Source: a virus
Reading direction: 5' to 3' (one strand)
Length of the DNA: 64,000 nucleotides
IMG/VR virus record: IMGVR_UViG_3300049434_000028
Coordinates: 1-64,000 of that record
Positions 30,614 to 37,899 of this stretch are shown piece after piece; position 1 is the first letter of the stretch, and each line of letters starts with the position of its first letter. The position numbers and the translations under genes were made by a program. A model generated the notes under the pieces. It was not told the DNA's origin. It ran no database searches and saw only the letters and a program-made list of their open reading frames with translations.

Positions 30614-32395
30614 CTACAGGGCGCACACGTTGGGCGTAGCGAGGTACGGACCGTAGGCGGGACCGACATTCCCGTTGTAGGCCTGCACACGCATGGACAA
30701 GGTGACGGCATCGTCGTTGTTCGGGATGTCGAACTGGAAGTCGGAGAAGATCGTGGTGGGGCCGACAACCGTGCTGCCGACGAAGTTCCCGACAGTGTCC
30801 AGGTAGCGCACCTCCACATACCACTTCGTGTTGTCCGAGCCCGGCGACCAGGCGAGACCGATGCGCATCGAGGTCGGGTCACAGCGGAACAGCGTCAACG
30901 TGGGAATCGTCGTGGAGCCAGGCTGAGTGTCGGTGCTGGCCGACATACCCGCGGGGTCACCCGCAACGATGCCGCCGACTGCGTTGACCGCCAGCAGCGT
31001 TCCTGGCTGAGGGATCTCATTCGCCGACAGGAAGATGTCGGCGACGCCCCCCTCGCCACGACGAGAGAGCTGCGTCAGTGACGCGGCGTCAACGCCCGCG
31101 GTCAGGACGATCGCGGAGTAGATCTCCCCAACGGTGACCAGCTTGCCGAAGTCAACGTTGTCGAAGGCCAGGTACGAGGTGATCGCCGCCGCGACGTCGC
31201 TCTGTACCTGCGCCCTGGTGTACGCGGCGTTGACCGTGACGGTGACCGTGACGTCGATGTCGACGTAGGTCGGGCTGGCGGCCACCACATCCACGCCGAC
31301 GAACTTGCGGGAGGCCATGTAACTGACGACGTCGTTGAGCAGCCGCTGGCTGGGCTGGCCGCCGCCGAACGGCGCGACGAAGATCGAGACGTTGCTGTAG
31401 ACGAGCGCCTCGGAGTTGGCCTTCGCCACCTCGGGTACCTGCAACGCCAACGAGGCGTAGTCCTCCAGGGTGACCGCACGGTTGAGGGAGGTCAGCGAGC
31501 GCGGGGCGTTGGCCCGCACGGCATCAGTGCTCTCCGCGCTGGTGCCGCCGGTCGCCGCGTCGGGATTGGTGAGGGAGAGGACGCCGACGATAGGGCTGGC
31601 CATCTCCACGATCGTGTTGGCCGCGACGTTGCCGATCGCGCCGCCGCCAACGCGGTAGCTGGCGTAGATGGCCGCCGACAGCGGCGGGATCTTCCCGTTG
31701 ACGCCATCGCCAAAGGTGACCGTGACGACCCCGTTGGCGTCGATGGTGGTCGTGTAAACGCTGTCCGTCGGCCGGGCATCGACGAGGTTGGTGACGAAGC
31801 TCCAGGTCGACAGCGCTGTGACCGGCGACTCCTTGATCTGGATCTGAATGCTGGACTCGACGACCGGGATCTGTAGCAGCACGAAGGTCTGATCGACGTC
31901 GCCGGTAGCGATGCCGATCAGCTCCTGCAGCACCGCCTGACCCTGCGTCACGGACACCGATCCGGTAGCAGCGCCCGCGGGGATGTTCAGCGCGGTGTCG
32001 GTGGTGAAGATGACCGGCGTACTGCCGTTGGAGGTACTGGACCGGAGCACCGTCCCCGCGGGGATCGTGACCGCCGCGCCGATCGTGGTGGTGAAGGTGA
32101 CGCTGGTCGTGGAAGCGGCCGTGCCACGCGGCCGGTAGTTCAGCCCAGCAGCGATCTTCAGCACGCTGTCCCGCTGCGTCGCAGTGCCCAGGAACGCCTC
32201 GTTGGCCACGCGGTCGGTGTAGTAACCGAGGATGTCGCCCATCGTGGCGAACAGCTCGATCAGCACGATGCCGAAGTCCTGCGGACTCCGCGAGGTCCAC
32301 TCCGGAAGCCGCACGTCAATAGAGTCGATCATCTGCTGCCGGATCGCGGCGTAGTCCCGCGAGGTGTACTTAATCGCCGGGTAGGGCTGGTCCAT
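30614..32395 (-). CDS. Baseplate J-like protein
   Basis: 593 residues from ATG 32395 (9 bases after GGAGG); ATG 32404 is less likely because its Shine-Dalgarno would touch the codon. Family features: TSRDYAAIRQQMIDSIDVRLPEW near the N-terminus, IELFATMGDILGYYTDRVANEAFLGTA, and the central DAVRANAPRSLTSLNRAVTLEDYASLALQVPEVAKANS. Baseplate J is the wedge component linked with gp25 and tail protein I, which flank it here. A C-terminal fibronectin-like domain (GLAWSPGSDNTKWYVEVRYL) extends it. Confidence 0.9.
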   Translation of the reverse strand: MDQPYPAIKYTSRDYAAIRQQMIDSIDVRLPEWTSRSPQDFGIVLIELFATMGDILGYYTDRVANEAFLGTATQRDSVLKIAAGLNYRPRGTAASTTSVTFTTTIGAAVTIPAGTVLRSSTSNGSTPVIFTTDTALNIPAGAATGSVSVTQGQAVLQELIGIATGDVDQTFVLLQIPVVESSIQIQIKESPVTALSTWSFVTNLVDARPTDSVYTTTIDANGVVTVTFGDGVNGKIPPLSAAIYASYRVGGGAIGNVAANTIVEMASPIVGVLSLTNPDAATGGTSAESTDAVRANAPRSLTSLNRAVTLEDYASLALQVPEVAKANSEALVYSNVSIFVAPFGGGQPSQRLLNDVVSYMASRKFVGVDVVAASPTYVDIDVTVTVTVNAAYTRAQVQSDVAAAITSYLAFDNVDFGKLVTVGEIYSAIVLTAGVDAASLTQLSRRGEGGVADIFLSANEIPQPGTLLAVNAVGGIVAGDPAGMSASTDTQPGSTTIPTLTLFRCDPTSMRIGLAWSPGSDNTKWYVEVRYLDTVGNFVGSTVVGPTTIFSDFQFDIPNNDDAVTLSMRVQAYNGNVGPAYGPYLATPNVCAL

Positions 32396-32400
32396 CAGGG

Positions 32401-32919
32401 TCATCCTCCGTCGGCAACAGTAGTGCTGATCGAGTCCTCGCTGGTGTCGAGACGCGTTGGTGCTGGCCGGTAGACCACCCGTACGTTGGTCTGGCCGTCG
32501 TTGTTGGCGTCCCGGCTCATCTCCACATCCGAGATCTCGATCTCGGGCGCGTACCGGACAGCCGCGTCCAGGATGTCGTTGGTGATGGTCTGGCCGAGCA
32601 GCGCGTCGTTGTTCTCGAACAGCAGCTCGCGGGTGCCGACCCCGTAGTCCGGCCGCATGGCGCGCTCGCCCGGCTGGGTACCGACCAGGGTGATCAGGTT
32701 CATCCGGTCGATCTCCACGATGTCCGACGAGAAAGCAATGCCACCCGTGCTGTCCACCCCGAACGGGATCCGTAGCTGGAGGTTCGGGGTCAGGACCGAG
32801 GTCGGCTGAGGAGCGGCTGCAGTAGGCGCAGGAGGCGCAGGAACGACCGGCGCAGCACCGTACAACGCAGTGTCGTAACGGCTCCCTGCGTCGTCGTAGA
32901 GCCCTGTCGTGCCCGGCAT
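32401..32919 (-). CDS. gp25-like baseplate wedge protein
   Basis: 172 residues. After a Pro/Ala-rich N-terminus, residues about 45-140 match the gp25/gpW family: LRIPFGVDSTGGIAFSSDIVEIDRMNLITLVGTQPGERAMRPDYGVGTRELLFENND, then LGQTITNDILDAAVRYAPEIEISDVEM. The start at 32919 overlaps the previous stop. The position next to baseplate J is standard for contractile tails. Confidence 0.9.
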   Translation of the reverse strand: MPGTTGLYDDAGSRYDTALYGAAPVVPAPPAPTAAAPQPTSVLTPNLQLRIPFGVDSTGGIAFSSDIVEIDRMNLITLVGTQPGERAMRPDYGVGTRELLFENNDALLGQTITNDILDAAVRYAPEIEISDVEMSRDANNDGQTNVRVVYRPAPTRLDTSEDSISTTVADGG

Positions 32920-33869
32920 TACGCGGACACCACCGCGGCGATGTAGCTACCGATCTTGAGGATCGTGCCCGTGGCGCTGGACGTGCCCTGCGCAAAGCGG
33001 AGCTGAAGCGTGCCCCCCGACGCACCGCCCGTGGCGATGAACTCCTCGTAGACCGCGGACTCATTCGTACCGTCCGTGCCGTACGTGACCTCGGTGGCGA
33101 TCGGGTGTCGGCTAGTACGGATCGGTCCGGCAGTGCTGGCCGCCACGTTGCCTTGGGTGACGTCGGTGGTGTTCACGCTGGGACCGATGCAGAGACGCGA
33201 CGTGGAGGCCGTCACGGTTCCGGTCACCGCCCACACGGTGCGGGCATCGCCAGCCTGCGCACCAGTGAACCCCAGGTTGGCCTTCACGATGTAGGTACGG
33301 TTGGCCAGCAGCGTGACCACCAGGCTGGTGGCATTCGTGACCGTCACCGAGCTGGTCACCATCTGGTCGGCACCAGAGATCCCACTCGGCGAAACAGGGA
33401 TGTCGATGGTGGGGTTGCCCGCCACGCCGTCGCCGTTGGTAACCGTGAGCCGAGTCGACCCCGCCGTCAGCGTGCGGGTAGCGAACGCCGTGGCAGAGAT
33501 CCGAGCGGCCATACCGTTGGGGGTGAGCGAAGCCAGCGCCGACGGCGGGATGTTGGTCGCGGTGTTGCCGGTCGGCGCGGCGGCGGCGTAGTCCATCGAC
33601 TTGCCGGTGACGGTCTGCGCGTTGGTCGTCCCCATTACCGCACCGGTCGCACCGTGCACCGCAGTGCCAGCGATGTGTCCGGCGATCGTGGAGCTGTTGA
33701 TGGCCACCTTGTAGTCGAGCGAGGAGGTGACGGCCGAAGAGGTGGTACCGACCTTCGCCTGTAGCGCCTCGATGGCATCGAAGGCGTTGCCGATACGCGC
33801 CGAGTCCACGACGTCGTTGGGAGCAGGGTTGGTGAAGTTGTCCAGCCCCGCTGGGAAGGTGGTTGCCAT
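32919..33869 (-). CDS. Tail fibre-like protein, 316 aa
   Basis: Thr/Ala/Ser/Gly-rich beta protein. N-terminal part (FPAGLDNFTNPAPNDVVDSARIGNAFDAIEALQAKVG) is the fibre entry helix common in actinophage fibres, followed by TVTGKSMDYAAAAPTGNTATNIPPSALASL and a C-terminal sandwich-like region (IVKANLGFTGAQAGDARTVWAVTGTVTASTSRL). It overlaps the gp25-like gene by 1 base. Probably a baseplate-mounted fibre. Confidence 0.68.
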   Translation of the reverse strand: MATTFPAGLDNFTNPAPNDVVDSARIGNAFDAIEALQAKVGTTSSAVTSSLDYKVAINSSTIAGHIAGTAVHGATGAVMGTTNAQTVTGKSMDYAAAAPTGNTATNIPPSALASLTPNGMAARISATAFATRTLTAGSTRLTVTNGDGVAGNPTIDIPVSPSGISGADQMVTSSVTVTNATSLVVTLLANRTYIVKANLGFTGAQAGDARTVWAVTGTVTASTSRLCIGPSVNTTDVTQGNVAASTAGPIRTSRHPIATEVTYGTDGTNESAVYEEFIATGGASGGTLQLRFAQGTSSATGTILKIGSYIAAVVSA

Positions 33870-33895
33870 GCGCTTCTCCTACACTGCCGGTAAGT

Positions 33896-33910
33896 CTGAC
33901 GGTACGTCAG
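33896..33910. terminator. Hairpin CTGAC-GGTAC-GTCAG
   Basis: A 5-bp stem covers the stop codon of the gene ending at 33907 and the spacer before the 316-aa gene. No T run. Confidence 0.4.
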
Positions 33911-34446
33911 TCAATCGTGAATATGACGTTGTTCAAGCTGACGAACCCACTGCTGGCAGTCGAGTCAGGCATGTTGACGTCCCCGTTGGTACTGACGTCT
34001 ATACGGACGCCTGTGTTGGTACGCGGGGACGTGTGCGTGTGTGCCGTGCCTGCGCTCGGCGTAGAGGTCGTGGGAGTGCTGCTGCTCGATATGCAGACGA
34101 ACATCTGGAGCGCGGTAGGTCTGAACCCCACCGGGAGGTTGAACATCACCGCCGTTGCCGGTGCCCCGTTATTGATCAAGCCCTTGCACATGACCGTGTT
34201 GCCGATCTTCCGGTAGGCCGCAGTGGCCCACCCGCTCCCGTAGTTCCCCCAGGTGTTCGTGAGCGTAGACGCGATCCATCCGGTGTCGACGATCTCGTTG
34301 CCCGTGACCCGAGACTCCACCCCCGCGGAGTTGCGCATGTAGAGATGCCCGTCGTCCCGAACGTAGACCAGTCCCTTGGTGGCAACAGCCGTCGGCGATG
34401 CCGACAGCACATCGAAGATGCCGATTCCCCCTACCCGCGTGGACAT
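33907..34446 (-). CDS. Baseplate-proximal fibre-tip-like protein, paralogue 1
   Basis: 179 residues. Regions GLVYVRDDGHLYMRNSAG, EIVDTGWIASTLTNTWGNYGSGWATAAYRKIG and VMFNLPVGFRPTALQMFVC align without gaps to the next protein upstream on the strand. The Gly/Trp repeats and RGI-like strand pattern resemble receptor-binding or fibre-tip domains. TAG-free stop overlaps a hairpin at 33896. Tandem paralogue of 34446-35012. Confidence 0.65.
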   Translation of the reverse strand: MSTRVGGIGIFDVLSASPTAVATKGLVYVRDDGHLYMRNSAGVESRVTGNEIVDTGWIASTLTNTWGNYGSGWATAAYRKIGNTVMCKGLINNGAPATAVMFNLPVGFRPTALQMFVCISSSSTPTTSTPSAGTAHTHTSPRTNTGVRIDVSTNGDVNMPDSTASSGFVSLNNVIFTID

Positions 34447-35012
34447 CAGGCCTCCGCTACGAATCGAGCGGTGTCCAGATTGAAGTGGATCGGCGAGGTC
34501 ACGCTGTCCTGCTCGTAGTAGACGTTGCCGGTGGAGAGGATGGTCAACCGCGCGGTCTGGCCGTTGTCCTGATCGGCGTGAACGTGGCTGACCCCACCGC
34601 TAGGAGTAGTTGGGTTCGTATTCTGGTAGATGCTCCCAACAGCAACGGCGAACATGATGTGCTCGGCCGGTCGGAAGCCAACAGGAAGGGTGAAGAGCAG
34701 AACCGGAGCGCCCACAAAAGTGCCAGCGGCGATGAGCCCGCGAAGCAGCACGATGCCATTCTGCTTGCGGTACCCCGCGGTCACCCAGCCGCTGCCGTAG
34801 TTGGTCCATCCGTTCTGCAAGGAGGGCGCGATCCAACCCGTATCCGTGCGGTCGTTCCCGGTACACCGGAACTCGCTCCCAGCCTCGTTCCTGAGGTAGA
34901 GATGCCCGTTGCTCTTGGCGTACACCTGGCCGACATGGAAACCGGTAGGTGGAGCGGATGGCGAGACAGTGATCTCGTCCAGGATCATGATGCCACCGAT
35001 GCGCATGCTCAT
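34446..35012 (-). CDS. Baseplate-proximal fibre-tip-like protein, paralogue 2
   Basis: 188 residues from ATG 35012 (ATGA overlap with the spike gene). Shares the full layout of its neighbour: GQVYAKSNGHLYLRNEAG, TDTGWIAPSLQNGWTNYGSGWVTAGYRKQNG, LLFTLPVGFRPAEHIMFA. The middle loop is different, consistent with variation in a binding surface. A decoration or receptor-binding role is inferred from place and composition. Confidence 0.65.
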   Translation of the reverse strand: MSMRIGGIMILDEITVSPSAPPTGFHVGQVYAKSNGHLYLRNEAGSEFRCTGNDRTDTGWIAPSLQNGWTNYGSGWVTAGYRKQNGIVLLRGLIAAGTFVGAPVLLFTLPVGFRPAEHIMFAVAVGSIYQNTNPTTPSGGVSHVHADQDNGQTARLTILSTGNVYYEQDSVTSPIHFNLDTARFVAEA

Positions 35013-35569
35013 CCGAGCACCACTACCTTGATGTTCATCGTGACGTCGCACTTGATCGAGACGGTGTTAACGTCCACGTACTTCTCCGTTGCCCCGTAGT
35101 ACTTCTCGTTCGTCGTGGTGTCCCACACCTGGACCACCGGGTAGGCCGTGTTGTAGTTGTGCGGGATGTTGTAGGTGACGCCCGCGCTCGCAGTGAACGA
35201 CGGGACGAACGCCTTGCCGACAGCGTTCAGCGAGGTACGTGCCGAGAACGGCGTAGTCCCACCGGTTCCGCCCTGGGAGATCGGCAGGACATAGGTGGGG
35301 TTGATGTCGACCACCCCACCGACCACCGTGATCCGATCCGTACCTCGCATGGAAGAGCCGAACCACACCGGGCGATTCAGGTCACCGTCGGTAAAGGACG
35401 CGAGGATGGCGTCCCCCACTGCTGGAAGCGCGCCAGGCGTCGCCGGAGCAGCCCATTCGCTCTCCAGCAGCCCGAGCACCAGCGGGCAGAGGAACCGGAT
35501 CCTCAGCTTGTTCTGAGGGTCCGTCACGTTGGTGACGACAGCATTCATGATTCCCGCACGGTCAGGCAT
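35009..35569 (-). CDS. Baseplate spike (gpV/VgrG-like OB domain) with fibre-type tip
   Basis: 186 residues. Residues about 8-75 match the spike OB fold: AVVTNVTDPQNKLRIRFLCPLV, SEWAAPATPGALPAVGDAILASFTDGDLNRPVWFG. Residues about 95-186 differ from the usual beta-helix needle and instead resemble a fibre C-terminal domain (GGTGGTTPFSARTSLNAVG, YNIPHNYNTAYPVVQVWDTTT, VDVNTVSIKCD) also seen in the fibres at 49316-50896 and 50911-51366. It is encoded next to the hub and LysM genes. Confidence 0.72.
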   Translation of the reverse strand: MPDRAGIMNAVVTNVTDPQNKLRIRFLCPLVLGLLESEWAAPATPGALPAVGDAILASFTDGDLNRPVWFGSSMRGTDRITVVGGVVDINPTYVLPISQGGTGGTTPFSARTSLNAVGKAFVPSFTASAGVTYNIPHNYNTAYPVVQVWDTTTNEKYYGATEKYVDVNTVSIKCDVTMNIKVVVLG

Positions 35570-36806
35570 AGCTCACCGCCGCGGGCACCGGAGGAGTACG
35601 CAGTGGCGGGTCCAGGTACCGGGATGCCGGAGCCTGGGCACGCCAGCTCGCCGTGATTGTGGACCAGTACGTATCCGGCGCGGTCTGACGCAGGCTGGCC
35701 GGATTGGGCGCTACCTGCAGACCGTTGTTCACCACGACGCGAGGAGTCTCGGTCACCACGGACGGAGCCACACTGTGGTCGCCCAAACTGTCGCGGCCGA
35801 GTGTGAGTCCTACCTGGTACAGCGCCTGGGTGACGTGGTGCTCGGCCTTCTCGACGAACCAGTAGCCGCTGTAGTCCTGCCCGATACCCCGCAGCCGCAC
35901 GGCGCGGCCTGCGTGCACCCGGACGTCACCGCTGACAGTCGCGTTGGCGCTGATGTAGTGCCGGTTCAGCTCCTGCTCGCCGACCAGCAGAGCGTCCGCC
36001 TCGGAGACAGAGCGGGCCGCGAGCTTGCGGTACTCGGGGAGCTTGGCCGAGATCGCCCTAGGGCCGGACAGCGCAGCCTGCTGGCCCGTGGCGGTGGTGA
36101 ACAGCACGCCCGCCGTGTCGACCCCCTGCAGGACGCGCGTACGCTTCTTGGCGCCGTCAGCGAGCGTCTCGCCATGCACGACGGAGAAGGTGAGCACCGC
36201 AGCTCGGGCCAGGTCCGCGCTCGCCGGACCGAAATCGGTGAAGGTCAGCGCACCAGAGAAGCGGATCGCCCGGCTGTGGCAACGCACGTCGGTCGCGCTG
36301 GGGTACAGCGTCCACCCTGCGCGGCGTGCAGAGGACACCAGGAAGGCCCAGGCAGATTGGTTGAGCTGCTGCAGCAACGGCCAGGCGTAGGGATGCATCT
36401 CCAGCAGCGAGGAGAGCCCTGCTCGCCCGGCCAGGTCGCCCACCAGAGCGTCGATGCGGGTGTCCCGGTACTGGCCAGAACCAGGAGCGTTGAGGACGTC
36501 GGTGGGGCCGATGCAGACGACCTGCATGAGCCGCGTGGTACCCGCGCTCGCAGGCTGCTGCTCGACCGCGACGTGGTGCACCGTGCCGTAGTAGGTACCG
36601 CGGTTCGGATTGAGTCCGTAGTCGATCCGCACCGCGGTACCACGGGTGCACTGGGCGCGCAGCGTCTCGTCATAGACGTAGGTGATGACCGCGACCTCAT
36701 GCGCCCACTCGGCCTGCAGGATGCGCAGATCCAGAGCGTCCTGGGAAGGCTGTGGCGCACCGGCTCGCAGGAAAGGAAAGTAGACCTCGGCACAGAGCAG
36801 CGTCAC
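35562..36806 (-). CDS. Tail hub protein (late control gene D-like)
   Basis: 414 residues from GTG 36806, coupled by GTGA to the LysM gene. Length and layout fit the gpD/gp27-type hub: EVYFPFLRAGAPQ and ITYVYDETLRAQCTRGTAVRIDYG form the N-terminal strand domain, ALVGDLAGRAGLSSLLEM the middle helix, and RHYISANATVSGDVRVHAGRAVRLRGIGQDYSGYWFVEKAEHHVTQALYQVGLTLGR the C-terminal phage_GPD-type region. It forms the trimeric hub under the spike. Confidence 0.82.
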   Translation of the reverse strand: MTLLCAEVYFPFLRAGAPQPSQDALDLRILQAEWAHEVAVITYVYDETLRAQCTRGTAVRIDYGLNPNRGTYYGTVHHVAVEQQPASAGTTRLMQVVCIGPTDVLNAPGSGQYRDTRIDALVGDLAGRAGLSSLLEMHPYAWPLLQQLNQSAWAFLVSSARRAGWTLYPSATDVRCHSRAIRFSGALTFTDFGPASADLARAAVLTFSVVHGETLADGAKKRTRVLQGVDTAGVLFTTATGQQAALSGPRAISAKLPEYRKLAARSVSEADALLVGEQELNRHYISANATVSGDVRVHAGRAVRLRGIGQDYSGYWFVEKAEHHVTQALYQVGLTLGRDSLGDHSVAPSVVTETPRVVVNNGLQVAPNPASLRQTAPDTYWSTITASWRAQAPASRYLDPPLRTPPVPAAVSYA

Positions 36807-37072
36807 GGGATCCTCAACACGGTTCCGGGCGGGATCGCATCCGGGTAAAGGATCTGAGGGTTGGCGTCGGCCAGGATCCACCACTTCTCGGCGTCGTTGT
36901 AGTACTTGTCCGCAAGATGCTGCAGGGTGTCGCCCTCCCGCGCGTGGATCTCACCCCTGGGTGTGGGAGTGCTGATCACCGGCCGGAACACCGTGGGAAC
37001 CCAGCTCCTGTCGGCCTTCTGGACGGACACGACCGGCTCACCCTCGTACCGGCTGCCCTGGTAGATCGTCAT
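36803..37072 (-). CDS. LysM-domain tail protein
   Basis: 89 residues ending in a LysM-like module: EIHAREGDTLQHLADKYYNDAEKWWILADANPQILYPDAIPPGTVLRIP. This is the gpX-type protein that precedes the hub gene in contractile tails; it binds glycan or clamps the tube-hub junction. It overlaps the hub start. Confidence 0.9.
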   Translation of the reverse strand: MTIYQGSRYEGEPVVSVQKADRSWVPTVFRPVISTPTPRGEIHAREGDTLQHLADKYYNDAEKWWILADANPQILYPDAIPPGTVLRIP

Positions 37073-37899
37073 GAGACTGCCGTCGCATCGGTCGCAGGAG
37101 TGGGGTTCGCCAGACTCTTGTCCTCGAACTTCCCGCTCGCGTACTTGGCCAACTGGGAGAAGGTGATGGACGCAGTGGCGCGCATCGGAGTCATATTGGA
37201 CCCGAAGTGCGTGTAGTCCACGCCCATGCCCGCGATGAACCCGAACCAGGCCAACGGTTTGGCCAGCAGCACCCCTGACGTCCCGAACACCAGGTTCATC
37301 GGGATGCGCAGCATCGGACCCTGCCCACCGAGCGACGAGCCGGTGGTCCGGTAGATGCCGACGCAGCGTTCCAGCGCGGCGATGTCGGCGTAAACGCCTT
37401 GTGACAACGCTTTTGAGTCGCTACCCGTCAGCGAGAACACCTCGTAGGTGCGGTCGAACAGGAGGGAGAAGGTGACCGCCTGCATGCTGGAGATCAGGGC
37501 CTGCGCTTCCTTCTGACCCGTGGTCTGGGCCTCACTCGGGAGCACGTTGAGGTTGCTCTCGTAGGAGACCGAGATGACGCTGGGGTTGTAGAGGAAGTTG
37601 CACCGGTAAGGCTTCGCCTGCCCGGTCCCCTTCCAATAGCTCTTGTCCTGTTCCAAGTAGCCCCGGTACAACGGCCCGGACAGGCCGGTGTTGTTCCAGC
37701 TCATGATCCTGGCGTCGAAGGCGGGGTTCTCGTAGCCGAACTCCTTGCCGTCCGCGGCGGCCTTCATCTTGGCCGTAGTGCTGGACTTCTGATCGGCCAG
37801 ATTCTGCGCCGTAGCTACCGGCCCAATAATGGTCTTTTTCTTAGAGGCAGCGATCTTTTTCGCCTGCGTAGTAGTGGGGTCGAACGGGTTCCCTGCCAT
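37069..37899 (-). CDS. Tail protein between tape measure and LysM genes, 276 aa
   Basis: 276 residues from ATG 37899 (TGATG overlap with the tape measure stop). Lys-rich N-terminus, then PYRCNFLYNPSVISVSYESNLNVLPS, ALISSMQAVTFSLLFDRTYEVFSL and GPMLRIPMNLVFGTSGVLLAKPLAWFGFIAGMGVDYTHFG, a pattern of tail-initiator or baseplate proteins in actinophage myoviruses. No enzymatic motif. Confidence 0.65.
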   Translation of the reverse strand: MAGNPFDPTTTQAKKIAASKKKTIIGPVATAQNLADQKSSTTAKMKAAADGKEFGYENPAFDARIMSWNNTGLSGPLYRGYLEQDKSYWKGTGQAKPYRCNFLYNPSVISVSYESNLNVLPSEAQTTGQKEAQALISSMQAVTFSLLFDRTYEVFSLTGSDSKALSQGVYADIAALERCVGIYRTTGSSLGGQGPMLRIPMNLVFGTSGVLLAKPLAWFGFIAGMGVDYTHFGSNMTPMRATASITFSQLAKYASGKFEDKSLANPTPATDATAVS

